Source: Rhea pennata
Taxonomy: Eukaryota > Chordata > Aves > Rheiformes > Rheidae
Assembly (NCBI RefSeq): GCF_028389875.1
Contig: NC_084671.1
Span: 27,807,083 to 27,871,082, forward strand
Direction: 5' to 3'
DNA: 64,000 nt
The stretch's first letter is position 1, and every line of letters begins with the position of its first letter. Positions 10,701 to 24,001 of this stretch are shown here, in pieces. The notes below the pieces were generated by a model, which was not told where the DNA came from, ran no database searches, and was given only the letters and a program-made list of their open reading frames with translations. Made by a program: the position numbers and the translations under genes.

Positions 10701-13700
10701 CTCCTCCTCCTCCGCTTGCTGTTAACCATTCCTAGAGCTGGGCAGAGGCAGGGGTGTCAAAAGCTTGAGGGTGAGGCCAGGCCAGGGCTAGGGCTGAGCA
10801 ACCAGGTAGCTGGGGCTGTGCACCATGAGAAGGAAGGTCACCCACAGATGGAAGGGAAGGACTCACACTTTCTAAAGAAAATCCAGCTCTGTTTCCATTT
10901 TCTCCTCCTATGACAAATAAGTATTAAGAGAAACCCAATTTAAATGCACAGACATGGACAGGCTCTTCAGAGTCTTCTCCTACAAGCAGAAGAGTTTGCC
11001 ATCCAGTAGCAAGGAAAGGATCCCAATCCAGCACTTTCTTCACCCCTTTCTACCTGGAAGACCCACCAACTTCACTCCATAGCTGCCAGCAGTGCCCCTT
11101 GGAGAGGCAGGCAGACCTAAGCCACTGCAGGCCGTCACCATCCACTGAGATGGGCTCTCAGCACCAGCCCACAGTTTATCTAGCAATCGTTGCTTCTGGA
11201 GCTTGCTAATCAACAGATGCAAATTCCTCCAGCACTAGCAGAGATGATGTATTAGTGCCAGCTGTATACCTCTAATTACTGCTGCTATATTAGCTGTATC
11301 TTCATTCAGCACCCCCATTACTCCTTGATTATGATTTATTTATTTCATGGCAGTGCTTGGAGAACCAAAATAAGACCAAAGTCCCACCGGGAGGCCCTGT
11401 GCAAACCAAAGAGAGCTTCTTTTGGAGACAGGCGAGACACAGCTGCAGCTTAGGGATGGCCGACATGTCGAAGGTGCTGTGTGACTGGGGTATTCACGGG
11501 ACAAGTATGTGGCTCAGCTCTGCACCATCCCCTGCAGTCAAGCTTTCTCTTGGGCCGGGCTGGTGTGCTCAGCAGAGAGATCCCGGGTTGCAAGTGGCAG
11601 CGGGGAAGGAGAGGGGCCATCAGCCATCAGTATTTATGTTACGTCCCTACAAGTATGCAATGCACTTACCTGTGGCGATAACCTCCTTCCCATAGTCGCA
11701 GGGACTGGGATCACAGAACAGGACCGAGACTGCACCGAGTAGGCCAATGCCATCCCTTAACCATACCCGTTACGCCACACAGCCAGCCCTGCCGAGGTAT
11801 CAGTTCTAGACAGATGCACACAAGCAGATAACTGGACACAGTAATTTTGGCATAAGAGAATATATGTAACTAGGGTGCATCTGTGAGAAACAATTCAAAC
11901 CCAACAGAATTATTGGCTTGTCCTCAGCTGATGCTGGAAACTTCACTTTACCCTACCCACGTTTGAGAAAACCAGCGAATTTCTGAGGTATTGGATAAAT
12001 GTATTTTTTCCTTATTCTAACGTTTGGTTATTGATTCCCAGGGAAAACTTCCTGCCTTGCCAGTACCTGGAGTAAGACAGAGTGAATAATTTACAAGACA
12101 CCATTTACTTGACAAATTTAGTCTCTCCTTCTGCTCCTGGAATGCGCATGAACTAATTGTGCCTTCTTTTTGTTGAAAATTATTCAACACGCTGGCTGGT
12201 GATTTTGAGTATTTCTTTTTCTCTGTGTGAGCTGATTTTGAGCAGATAGCTGATGTCAAGACCAGGTATTTACAACTGGGTGGTTGTGACTTGTTCACAC
12301 TGTCTTCTTCTGTCTCCTGGCAAAGAAAAACACATCTATCTAGAAGTTGCACTACAGACAAGCATCTGAACATATATGCCAAAGAGTCCCTGTCTTAAGT
12401 ATAACAAATGTCCTCAGGCCACCATGCTAAAAGCCTCCGATATCACACAAAAAGGCCATCATGCCAAAGGCTAATAAAGACCACTAAGTGGCAATTATAT
12501 TACAATTACCCATCATCTCATTTTCAAAAGCACAAGCAGTTAAAAGCCAGCAAATGAAAGGACACCGGGCTTCCGCTTCCCATATAATGAACAAACCCAT
12601 TGCCCACGGTAAGCTCAAAGGAACGCATCTATCACTACGACAGAAGTGTCTTAACCTTGACCAACGGATTGCTGCTCAGCTGCTTTGCTTCTTGTTTAGG
12701 TTTCAGTTGTTCCAAAACATGAACGTTTTGAAGCTCTTTCATTAACACAAAATATTACAAAATTGTGTATTTCTTATTCAATAGACGCAACAAAGCTTTT
12801 TTATGTTTTTCTTCAGGTCACTGTTGCTTATGCAATTTAGAACAGAAAATGGCTGGCAGAAATTCATGGTTGCATTATTAATGTACAAAGGCCAACATCT
12901 GAAGTTAATATATTCCACTAACGTGGGCTATATAATATATTGTCAGGTAAAGATTGCTATATAATAAAAATTTGTGGTGTGCTGTATTTTGAGATTACCG
13001 ATTTAAATATAATGGCTATTTTGGACAATGTTTATAGAATTTTAATACAATACAATACCTGCCTGAAGGTGTAGAAAAGGTTGATACTCTGAAGATGTGT
13101 TCTGTACCAAAATGAAACAAACTGCTGTAGTATTAACGTCTGTTGCAAAACAGAAACCTCAGCAAAATTTAAAAATGTAATATGCTGGCATTTGGTCAAA
13201 GCAACAGAAGTTTCTTGGTCTTCAAATGACATGAGTCAAGTGGTAGTTCTGAGCTCTGAAGGTGAGCGTGGTCCATGGGCTGATCTTCAATACACAAGGA
13301 AGAGTATCAACTCTTAGCACATCAAGACCTTCTTTTCCCTTTTTCTCTAGATCAACAATAAAACCGAGTATATTTTACAAAGGAAAAAAAGCTACCTCCT
13401 AGTTTCAAAAGGGACGAATAAGCAGAAGTATTTCAAGGACCCAATAGGCGGTACTGTTGCCCTGAATACTTTGTGTTGCAGCTTCCATTTTACTTATCAC
13501 AAAAGGAGAGGATATTCGCCTGGCACAAACTAAATGAAAAAAATAATGGGATATTTAGAGAAACCTATTCTTCAATGTTATACTCCTTGTTGATTTATTA
13601 GAAAAAAAAATCACCCCTAAAAAAAAATCATTCTAAGGTAGGGTTGAAAACCCGCTGGGCTTTCTGAACAATTCAAGCGTTCACCTGAATGCTGTGCTTT

Positions 13701-13920
13701 ATTCTATGCTAAATTTCCCAGGGTGAGGTTTGAAGTGTGGAGCCCAATAACCCACAGCAGTACTCCAAAGCCAAGCAATTAGTGGAAGGAGGATGGATGT
13801 ACACAGAAAAGGATCTTCAGGTTTGGCTTTAACAGTCACCGCTGAGAAATGCAACGCTCCCCTTCCCCTCCCATGCAAGTAATACCGCTAGTGGTAAATG
13901 AGAAGAGCTTAAGTTCAAGC
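10700..13920. other. Unique noncoding DNA
   Basis: No gene is recognised. Composition falls from the G+C-rich island edge to strongly A+T-rich DNA at 12720-13030. Open frames around 11357-11742 overlap in three plus-strand frames and carry no known motif. A-rich runs occur near 13382 and 13600-13628. Confidence 0.5.
12750..13030. promoter_or_regulatory. Candidate A+T-rich conserved noncoding element
   Basis: A sustained A+T-rich but non-repetitive block with many homeodomain-like AT cores and no simple-repeat pattern. This texture is typical of conserved noncoding elements in vertebrate gene deserts, but conservation cannot be judged from one genome. Confidence 0.2.
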
Positions 13921-13925
13921 ACTGT

Positions 13926-14005
13926 CCTCTAGATCCTCCGCCGGCACAAAGTGACACAGCCCCACTGAGGTCAACTGACACGCTTGAAAGTCACTGCCAA
14001 AAGGA
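13926..14005. repeat. Ancient amniote repeat relic, family uncertain
   Basis: The segment runs 'agatcctccgccggcacaaa', then a 'cagccccactgaggtcaact' block. This layout resembles an ancient interspersed repeat with a 'gatcctcagctggtgtaaat' end and a 'cattgaagtcaatgg' palindromic centre found widely in turtles, crocodiles and birds. The match is from memory and degenerate. No transposase or SINE promoter is visible in what remains. Confidence 0.45.
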
Positions 14006-17000
14006 TCTCTGAAAAAAAAGCAGCAGAGTAGCACTAAATACAGGAGTGCTTCTAAAAAAGGGGAACCGTGATTGCGGACTGCCCCTCTGCCACAGGAATC
14101 CTCCTGAGGGCTGCGAGGTTCACAAGCAGAGCGGAGGACCACAGGACACGTAAAAAGGGAAAGAGTACTAACCTGGACCCATGCTTATAACTCCAGGCGA
14201 CCGAGACTGGCACTGTGCAAATAACAGAGATTCATTCTGCAGCAAATCTGGTCTTGAAATAAGAAGCTGGACAACACTCAGTAGTGTGAGTAGAGATGGA
14301 GCCACCGTGAGCAGTTAAGGACCTCCCTCCATGAGGGAATACATATGACCTGCCTCCACAGCTCCCAAAATGGGGGATTTGGCCATAGGGCCAGTTCTAT
14401 CACATCTAACTCATGATGGGATCAGACGCCTCTGGAAGTAGCTCACATAACTGGCTTGAGACAGACGTCTAACTTTTAGTGAGATGAGATGTGTTTAGCC
14501 GAATGAGTTCTGCCCTTACTGTCTAACAAATTTCTGGTTATTTGAATACATTTTATGACTTATTTCACAAGCTTTACAGGTGGCTGAATAACAATTGGTA
14601 ATTCATGTTCGGGAGACCTGGGTGTTTATGTATTTCTGATTAAATTATCCTCAAATAAGCAGATTTATGTGGAAAGCTCTTGCCGCGCGTCTCCCAGACA
14701 TGCTGTACTACTCTGCCCTATGGCTATGATGTCCTGCCCTGTGGCCGTGATGAAAACATGCCACTGGTCCAAGAATGCTCTGCAGGCGCATATTATGATA
14801 CCTCCTCTGAGGGAAAGAGGGCAACAGAGGGTACTTTCCCTTCAAGCTCTGTGATTCCACAGGCCTCTTATCCTGATCCTTTGCTTTTGGAAGTCCAACT
14901 CTGCTGCTCTGCTGATGGAACAGAAGGGGCTGTCTGAGCTATTTCTGTGTTTTCCACCAAAGCATCAGGAGAGACTCCTCTCCAGGCCCCGCTAATAGGA
15001 AGGAAAAGATGCTGAGCTTCTTTCTCAAGAGCAACATCCACCAACAGCTTGCAGAAACACTGGGCTAACATCTGGCAAATTCTTTGTCTCCTTCAGAGAG
15101 TGGCTGCTGCAAACCCAGACCAGTATTCATGCTCCTCAGAAACAACAAGCTGCACAGGAGCGTTTAGCTGAAGAAACTCAGTTTTGTGTGAGGCTACATC
15201 CACATAAGGCTACTACATGCAGATATGACATTTTGCACCCTTAGAAAATGAGACATGATTTATTTAGCTTCTGTTCCCCTTCATTTTATAAGCCTGCAGA
15301 AAATTTGGAAGAACCTGAATAATACGGTGCATGACCTGATAGGTGAGGAGTCCTTTATGGTCCTGACACTTGCTACTGCTGTGAGACAATTGCAGGCAAG
15401 TGAAACCTCTTCCACCAGTCACTCAGATAACTGCTTTCCTCCTCCAAATCACAGAAGCCACAGACATGATGTGTTTTGTCAGGCACCTGGTGAATGGCAT
15501 AGACCTTGCTGGCACATCAGCTGCATTTCTCAGGATGGACAATGGGACCTATGGAGAGTGGGAAAGCTATCATCTAAAAAGCACGAGCCACCACCACCAT
15601 GAGACATACAGTCACCTGAGACAACTCCAGAGCTACTGAGCGTTAGATCTAACCTCTGAGTGAATTAAGCTACCTGACAAAGCTTGGTGCTGACTGTTTA
15701 GCCATGAGGTGAACCAAGCAGAAGCTTTGCTGGCTGCCTAGTAGTGTTTGCACAAGATCGTTGGCAGCCCATGCATAGAGCTTTTGTACTTATTCAACCG
15801 TGTGCCCCTTCCAGGACATGGCAGAACGTGGAGTCAGACTATCAACCAACTAGTTGCTATCCAGGAACCTGCCCATTGAACACTCAACCTGACTACCATG
15901 AGCATGAGTCCAACAGGATCTTCTTCCTGGTTGTTGCAAGTTTCACTCAATCCAAAAGGACTTACGTCCATGTGATTGCTGCAACCCTCAGAAACCAGAA
16001 ATACCAAATTTCTGTCTAGTACATGGTTTCCTTATTTTTCAAATGTGTTTGTGACAGCTGTGACCCTCCACTCTAATACTTAGAGTCTTGTCATAAGAGC
16101 TTGCAACTGCTGGGAATACCTCTGAGCCTGTTCACAACAGGACTTTTAAGAGTCACACACTCTCTAGCAGAGAAGTTACTGTGATACTGACTGGCAGAAT
16201 TCGTAAGCATGTGGTGTGGCAGAGGAGAGCTCTCCCAATTGCAGAGTGATCAGGCAGCTAGTATGTGCTCAAATAACATCACTTACTACAGAAGGCTTGA
16301 GCTGGATCAGTTTGGCTTTTCATTTTGGATTTGCAAGGTGTACAGTAAACTAGGCCTGGTTTGGTGTTGGATTTACAGCTGATGTAGGCAATCTTCTCTA
16401 GCCCCTTCCCTAGGCGCTAGGAAGGACTCTCAAAAACAATAACTGCATGAGTGCCAGGAAAAAACATCAGAAGTATGAACTCAAAGAAAGAGAAACAGCA
16501 ATCGGGGGTCAGCTGCTTGGACCCTGAAGCTCGAGAGCTCAGAAAGAGCTTCAGCCAACCTCCCTGACCACAAAACCCTGAAAAGTGACCCAAGGGAATG
16601 TGGTAATGGGTCATGTCAAACCATAGCTCTCTTTCTTTGAGATGCCCTCTGAAGGGTGTGTTGTCTTGGAGCTAGTCCTGACAGTCCATGATTGCAGACA
16701 GAGCACTCATTCACAGATGAGCTAATCTGTCACAGTATGGACATGTTTACGAGCAGCTGACAGCCTGCTCTGGGAGGTGATTGATACTGATTTGAATTGT
16801 TATGCAAATATACCTCTGCTAGGCTCTTTGCTACAAATCCTCTCAGCTTGTGATAGTGGTCATTTGCCATGCTTCAAAAGCTTGATTGTTCTTCTTTCTT
16901 CTTCTCCTCTTTTTGTTTTTAAATAAGGAACAGGTGAGCAGGACTCTGTGGCCTCAAATACAATGTCCTCAAACAGAGCAAATACTGTGACGAACTTTGA

Positions 17001-20000
17001 GGATGATATTTGTCAGTGCCAAACAACAGAGATGTCTCTGCTACAGTCCCTTTTCTTGCCTTGTACAGTCCTTTGTCAGTATGTGTGATGTTCTGTTGAT
17101 AGATACAGATTTCAAAGGTACTTACAAGGACCTCAGTTCCCCCTTCAAAGTGAAAATCTAGTTTCTTATAAATACGGGTTTGTTGCAAAATGGCACAACG
17201 GAAAAAAAAAAAAAAGCAGTGATCAAAGTCAGACCTCAATCCCTAAAAATCCATCCCAGAATTGGAGAAAGGCAAACTGAAGGAAGAGAGAAATTGGGAA
17301 TAACTCAAGTCTAGATATTAGAGAGCAGGCTGTCTTGGCTCTGTTTGTCCTCATAACTCATGGGAGAATCTTGAACTGTACCAAAACGTGATGTTCTGGT
17401 CTCCTTGCCAGCCTGCTGATCACATAAGGAAATGAAAAATTGTATTAAAAAAATAGGGAGATACGCTTGCAACACTCACATTTTCTCTTGTGCAGGACTG
17501 CTTTGGAATGGACAAATTCACTTTGATCTGGAATGAACAGATTTGCTCGTATTCAGGAGTAACTTTTAAATTTAAACCTAACTTCTGAATTAGAGGGAAA
17601 ACAAAGCCTCTAGAGTTTAGTTAGAAGACGAGGCTCACTTTGGACTTACTTCCTAAACATTTAGCTCTCTGCATTTTTTTCTTTCTGTTTTCTCACTTTG
17701 AACCCTTCACCCAAGCAATCAAGCTACCAAGCTTTCTGGTGCCCTGCAAGAGATGCATGTGATAAGCAGATACAGTATAGAAGAACCTCAGAGAACTGCA
17801 TAGGAAACTAGAGAAGCCCCAAACCTAGCACTAGCTTGACCTGCTAACATTATTAAACCAAAACTGATCCTGAGCTGTAATTTTGCTAAACATGAGAAAA
17901 ACTGAGCTACTTTTTCTTACTTTTCTTCCTTTAGCTACTTTACTTCACTCTAGCTAGTGCCAAGGAGAAACTCAATCAAAAGGAGCCGTTTGCCTCCTGG
18001 GAACTACAATCTCTGTGAATTAAAATCCTGCTCCTGATAGCAACTACAGCCAGAGACATACAAAAGAGCCTTCAGAGGACCCCAGAGTGCTTTATGATGA
18101 CTGTAGAACATCGTACTCAGAAAGGAAGTCTCTTTTACACTTCATTATTTTGTGGTAACCCAACACCCAGCACCTTGGTCCTCCAAAACAGGATCTGATC
18201 ATAACTCTCCACTCCCCTCATTCACAAACTCTCTCTGTCGTTTTAGGTTCTCCTCTGGTCCTGACTAACCAAAACAATTGAGTCCATGCCAAATCTCATG
18301 GGCTGTGTTGCTGTGCTCAGAGAGGGCTTGGTCAGCTCTGTCTTGAAATCACCTACCAGGTCTCCTTGCAGTCTTTGGCTTAGGCTGATGGCTAACAGAT
18401 TAAGAGACACATCAGTGGGATTTTAGAGGTGTGGCCTAGAGAATCATGCTTTGTCACCAAGAGAATGACTCTTCAAAATGGCAAGGCGGACTGTGGACCG
18501 TGATGCGTCAAAGCAACTAACTCCCCTTAACTCTCTGCACTTGAGCTGAAATCCCAGAGTGTCAATCTGCTGCTCCCCAGGGTGTGCACGTTCATCGACA
18601 CATCGGCCAGATCTCTCTCACTGGGCCTGCCAATTTTTAATTGCTCTTCTCTTCAGCCTCCCAGTGATTCCCGGCACGCTGTGCAAACTCATCTGTGTCT
18701 TGAGCTGTCTGCAAATCCCACGGCAGTCCTTTATAGTTGAGATACATGAGCAGCATACAGGACGTTAATGAGAACCACCAGGACCCCCTGTATCAGTCCT
18801 TTGCCTACCATTCCCATCGATCTGTTGCTACCTCTGCTCTTTAATCAGACACCTTGTAAGGGTGGAAAGGTACATTTACTGCCACATTCTTTCTCCTCTC
18901 AGACAATCAATGGCTATTAAATGCATCTTTCAGGTGGGTAGACAAGGTAAGAGACAGAGATTCACATTGCTCATCAACCTGAAGAAACTTCATTTTCTAT
19001 TAGGTCTGATAAACACGCTAAAAAAAAATCAACTATCCACTTATACCTGACAGGCATAACCAAAGAGCTCCATCTGCATATGATATGGAGTGGTAGGTTC
19101 AGAAGTGCTTATACATACATTGCTCGTACTAAGGAAAAGCATCGCTTTGGTGCAGCCGAGCATCTATTCCCCTTCTGTCACTGCATCGACAGATACCTAT
19201 GTGCAGTACTATTGCTTGCACTGGGGAGCACAGGGTATTGCCTTGCTATGAAATGATGGGGATGCCAGAGTGCTGACAGCCTTCCCAAAGGGCTTTTCAT
19301 TTTCTCTGTTGTGGAAAAAACATGTGGGAGGCTAATCGGTTGCAGAAGGGTTTGGAAAAGGCATTCCAAGCTGAACTCTGCCAAAGAATAGATGACGGGT
19401 AGGTGCCTTCAAGTGGTGAGCCAAAACCCCCCAAAGCCCTGCAGGGATTAGAGTCTGCCAGTACTCATCAGCTGTCAACATCAGATGTTCAGAAGGAGGT
19501 CTGCACCCTCACCCTTAGCAAAGAGAGGTGATTGTGGGCTGAGAATAAGGTGACTCCGTTCAGAGCCCAAGGTCTGCTCCTGGGAGCAGGTGACTAACAG
19601 TGAAGGGTCCCACTGTTTTATACCCCACAATTTTATTTTTTGTTACCTGACCATCAACCAGTTACAACGCTTGGCCAACTAAGTAGAGCAACACATCCAA
19701 CTCCATCCTCATCCCTGAGGGTGTGAGAAGGGGTTTAAGGACCAAGGAGTGTGCCCCAATGCTAGGCTAAACCCAACCAGAAGAAAAGTTAGTAGGCAAG
19801 CGCAATAACAGGAGCAGAGACTACTAATTTAAGGCTGTCATGAGATAAATCAAGGTGCTCAGTGCATGAGCAAACATCTTCCTTTCACAGGTGTATCAAA
19901 ACTTCTCACAGAAGAAGTGCAGTTCGACAGCTTGGCTCCTGATTCACTACACCTATCCTTGGGAGCATGAAACAAATATGAGCTGCTTCTTAATAGGAAA

Positions 20001-20790
20001 TTTCAAACGCTCCATTACATGCCCAGCTACTCATATATTTCTGCCGTCTCTGACTTGCAGGCAAGCCTTCGACTCTGAAAGAGAATCTTCAGATATATCA
20101 ACAACGTCCCTTAATCATTGTCGTTATAATTCACACCTTAAAAGTACAGGCAGTGTCTAAGCTTAATCTCACCAAAAAATCAAATTGTGTAAAAACTAGT
20201 GGATCATTCACCTTCCTGACTATTTCTGTGATACAGGAGGGAGTTTCAATAGGATAAGGCAAATTTCAAAGAATTTGAAAGTTGCGATGGAATAAGAAGT
20301 GATATTCCAAATCACTGCTGTCAAAATTAAAAAATGTAATATTAATAAAGTCACCTTGGTTGAAATTTTGCTGGAATGCAGATCGTCTGGTTGGAAACCG
20401 AAATGCAGGAGAAACAGACTGCTAATTCCACGAGTGCCAGGTGGGACAAAATAAAGGACTATACTGGAAGGATAAGAATAAAATCTAGTCGATGGCCTGT
20501 CTGAATCCATGGAGCTACCTGTGACCAGCGAATTCCATCCTTTGCTTCCCCCAGCACTACGTATGTGGGTTAATTCCCAAGCGCTAGATTTGCAATCCAG
20601 TTATAAGTACAGAAAAAGACACTAAACATTGTTAGAAAATTCTTCATTTATACTCGTTTCAGTTAGCTGTAATGAAGATGCAGGACCTTTCAGTTCAATT
20701 CAATCAGACCCATTCACCAGCCACCTTACGATCCATTAGTTCAATCCCTCCAAATTTGATTGTGGTGTGTTTTGATTCAAATCAATTGTT
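14006..20790. other. Unique noncoding DNA, nothing recognised
   Basis: No gene or repeat family is recognised over this long interval apart from a 14-A tract at 17202-17215. Open frames such as 15255-15602 and 16919-17239 are short, overlap others and lack known motifs. Composition is fairly uniform and CpG-poor, as expected for bulk intergenic or intronic vertebrate DNA. Confidence 0.5.
17202..17215. repeat. (A)14 homopolymer
   Basis: Fourteen consecutive A residues. No retroposed gene copy is seen next to it. Confidence 0.9.
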
Positions 20791-20794
20791 TTCA

Positions 20795-20865
20795 ACTCTT
20801 CTCCATTGATTTCCATGGACTTGCATTATTCTACTGAGGCTTCAGTCAAACTTGGGGATTTGAAC
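20795..20865. repeat. Possible ancient amniote repeat relic
   Basis: The block 'ctccattgatttccatgg' is nearly palindromic and is followed by 'acttgcatta' and 'ctgaggcttcagtc'. The arrangement resembles the 'ccattgacttcaatgg' core of old sauropsid interspersed repeats. The element is short and decayed, so the family is not assigned. Confidence 0.35.
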
Positions 20866-22195
20866 CAGGAGTGTGTCGCTGTGAGCGCTAAGGAGGGGCT
20901 GCCTGCGGGCTGAAGCAGCACTCCCTGGTCTAAAAGAAAATAAGGAGCATCTCTAAGAAGAGATTGCAGAGAGCCACTGTTGGGAAGGCAGAAGAAAACT
21001 GAAGGAAACTTTAAGATACCGGGAACATGCCTACTGGCAAATCCAGCTGTGCTCCAGCTGTGAGCACATCTGAATGGACAAGTAGTACATGGACTGCTGG
21101 CTTACAAAGGAGAAGGACCTGATCTCCTAAGAGGAAAGCTCTCAGAGAAGACTGGTTCACTCCCCCCTCTCCTCCTTACGCTTTCTACAGTCTAATCCAC
21201 AGGGCGTATTTCCTTCTCAAAACCTCTCGAGTTGGCCTAAATCATGCAGAACTGACATCTATCCTAGCAGGAAGAGAGCGCGCGATTTTCCTTGAGCTTT
21301 GTCAGAAAATCAGGTCAGCGAAACGAACCCAAAAAGCATCTTTCAAATGCAGTGAAAGCGTTTCCGGCAAAAACCCACGCTTGTATTTTTACCAGGAAGG
21401 AGATTAGAAATGTAAGTATGGGTCTGTAGCAAAGATTGCTGCAAAACTCAGGTCGAGGCAGAAGCAAAATTAGCTTGCCACCTTTTTCTGGCGAAGATGA
21501 AAACGTTGACAACGTGGATGCTTGTCACGTCAGTGACGTTGCTTAAGCTGAAGTTACCATGTTGGCATTCCCAGTCACTCCACCGGAGTGGATTACTCCG
21601 GAAACTCAAACTTTATAATCATTCCAGAAACAGGGCTGTAAACACGGCAAAATATGATCTGTTCTACCCAAGGGTAACCAGGCTTCTGATAGATGATACA
21701 GTGTATACGACAGGGGGAAAAAGAACTAGGAGAGAGGAGGAAAACCTGACTAGCGTGTTGCTTAATGGAGTGAGAATGAATCGGACAGCGCTCCTGCTAA
21801 CGTGTCGGGATTATGCTTAGCAGTGTGAATGACCTTGTTGAAGCTAAAAAATGAATAAATTCACAGCTACGCATATAAGGGAAACCAGACTGTCGTAGAT
21901 AATCACTGCAGATCCTCAGCCCTGTGGTTCTGCTGGTGCCTCCAGCGAGGTGCAATTCTCATCCGTTCCTGTTCGACGTACGGCCCCCCAAAACCGCAAA
22001 GGCCCGGAGCCGTTTGAGAAGGGCACGCAAAACGCTTGGGCAATTCCTCCTCCTTCCTGAACGCGGCGCATGCTACGTTCTAACTTCGCCCTTGCAAGAG
22101 AACATCAAACATAACACAACAGCATGGAGTTACGGGATTATATGTGTGCTAAATTAAGCCTGGGAGCACACGGTAATGGGCTCGAGTCCTAAACA
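20866..22195. other. Unique noncoding DNA
   Basis: No gene is recognised. A paired CRE-like motif lies at 21524-21539, and CpGs become slightly more frequent at 21960-22080. The plus-strand open frame 21497-21820 has no recognisable domain. Confidence 0.5.
21524..21539. promoter_or_regulatory. Paired CRE-like half sites
   Basis: ACGTCA (21527-21532) and TGACGT (21534-21539) lie head to head with one base between them. CREB/ATF bZIP dimers bind TGACGT half sites, so the pair could form one or two binding sites. Such motifs also arise by chance in 64 kb. Confidence 0.2.
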
Positions 22196-22199
22196 GCTC

Positions 22200-22460
22200 A
22201 TTTTGCTTCAGCTTTGCCCATCAATTTCACAAGTGTTTCATTACCAAAAATTGCAGCAAAGTAGCTATGAAGTTACCCGAATAAATCGATTTGGTGCCTT
22301 AGGAGCTCCACACATGCAGAAAAGCACAGCCTGTGCGATCCCATGACTGCCTAAAGACAAATGCAATGTTTCTTATTTGTCTAGCCTGTAATTACCACAT
22401 GTAATTATCACCACGTCTTTAGATTTTACATGGTGGCTTGTCATGCCTCTCTTAAAAAGA
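22200..22460. promoter_or_regulatory. Candidate conserved noncoding element
   Basis: Non-repetitive, moderately A+T-rich block containing two TAATTA homeodomain cores 13 bp apart (22389-22394 and 22402-22407). The texture resembles developmental enhancers. This is inference, because conservation and activity are not visible here. Confidence 0.25.
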
Positions 22461-23035
22461 GAAAGAGACAAACATGTAAAACGGATGAAGCTGAAGGTTT
22501 ACTCTTGTCTTTGAGCATAAATTATTGCTCGGCATACCTTTAAATTCTTTCGTCCAAACAGTCGGAAGCTACCTGTACGACTACTAGAAAGTAGGAGCAT
22601 GGAAGAAAGCCTACAAAGACCGGGAGAAGGAGAGCATCAGCATATAAATCAATACCGTGGCAGTCAATAAGAGGTGAAGAGTGAATTACCAAAACTCAAC
22701 TGAATTAGTGCACGTCGGCTTGCTCACATGCAAGCTCTCGTGACCTGGGTCTGCCTCCGCTTCCAGCTCTTAAAAAAACCGCTCCTTTTCTCAGCACTGA
22801 AAATCTTCTGGACAAATGGGTGTGCGATGGTGCCCAAGCGAGGAGGGGAGGCAGTACGAAGCGAGAACCCGACCCGTCGCTTGTACCATCCTTGATGCAA
22901 GCAGCAGAGCCCTACAAGCGCCCGTGTTACCATTACCAGCAGGTGGTCAGGCAACGTCTTCATCCCAAGGGGAGAAAAGCACCTTTACATATAAATCAAT
23001 AACAGGGCTTAAGGCACAGTCAATAAAATTAGAAA

Positions 23036-23053
23036 GGGGGGGGGGGAGGGAGG
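23036..23053. repeat. G-rich tract
   Basis: Eleven consecutive G, then one A, then GGG, A and GG. It is followed by pyrimidine-rich DNA. It could adopt unusual structure and is prone to sequencing error. Confidence 0.8.
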
Positions 23054-23981
23054 ACTGAGTTTTTTCTCCTTCCCCTCCCCTGATCTCACATTAATGATGG
23101 AAATTTCTCACCACGGTGCTCTATCTCGGAGGGAGGGAAGGGCACCCTGCTGCAGTTTAGCATAAAATCCGCTTATCGGGAACGGGAGGCTGCTGCCTCT
23201 CTGTCCCTTGCCCAGAGGAACTGGCGCTTGCTTTGCTGTAATGCATCCAAATGCCTGCACTTCTCAGGGAACGGTACGGCTTAAACAGGATTGATTTATG
23301 CCCCCTCTCCGGTGTTCTCCAGTGCGCCCGTATGCTCTGAATGCATTTATATACATAGTCCCTAACAAGCGCTGCAACGCACTACTTAGACCAGTGTTAT
23401 TTAAAAATGACTTTTCAATGACCTATAACATGCCTTCCTTTGCTTTTGTACAACATGCAGCCGATAACAGATTTGTCAGCGAAATTGCCTTGCTATCAAA
23501 ATAATAAAGCCCAACTTGCAAGGTGACATTTAGGTGGAATTCAATTCGCTTCTTTGTGTTTTTCTTTCTTTTTGTTTTATGTATGATATCTTTTTCCCTT
23601 TGATTCTCATTTTAAGGTCAGCAGAGCGGAGGAAGTAAAGCTGTTATTAAAAGGAAAAGCTTTATTTGATTTACAGTAGACTTCAGGCTGTTAAGGAAGA
23701 TTTCTGACAGTGTGACATCGGATCATTCATTTCTGGAGGTGTAGTCCAAAGGTATAGCTCTTAAAGGAATCTGGACAACCCAGTTCACTCCAGATTTTCC
23801 TCCTGCTCAAAGAGGAGTCAGACTGTGGCTCATCATCGCTGAATCCCCAGCAGCTTTACGTTATGACTCACCACTTCTTTGTTCACAACAGCATAAAGCA
23901 ACAGTTACCAATTAATTATAGATGCACTGGAGTCCAGACATGAGCTCACACTGTTGGCTCGGTAAACAAAGCTAATTAATA

Positions 23982-24001
23982 AATGATGATGATGATGATG
24001 A
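23982..24001. repeat. (GAT)n trinucleotide repeat
   Basis: About six perfect GAT/ATG units, a short microsatellite. Confidence 0.85.

Noticed and set aside
22155..22195. Possible tRNA B box 'ggctcgagtcct'
   Set aside because: No acceptor stem, D arm or anticodon arm can be found upstream.
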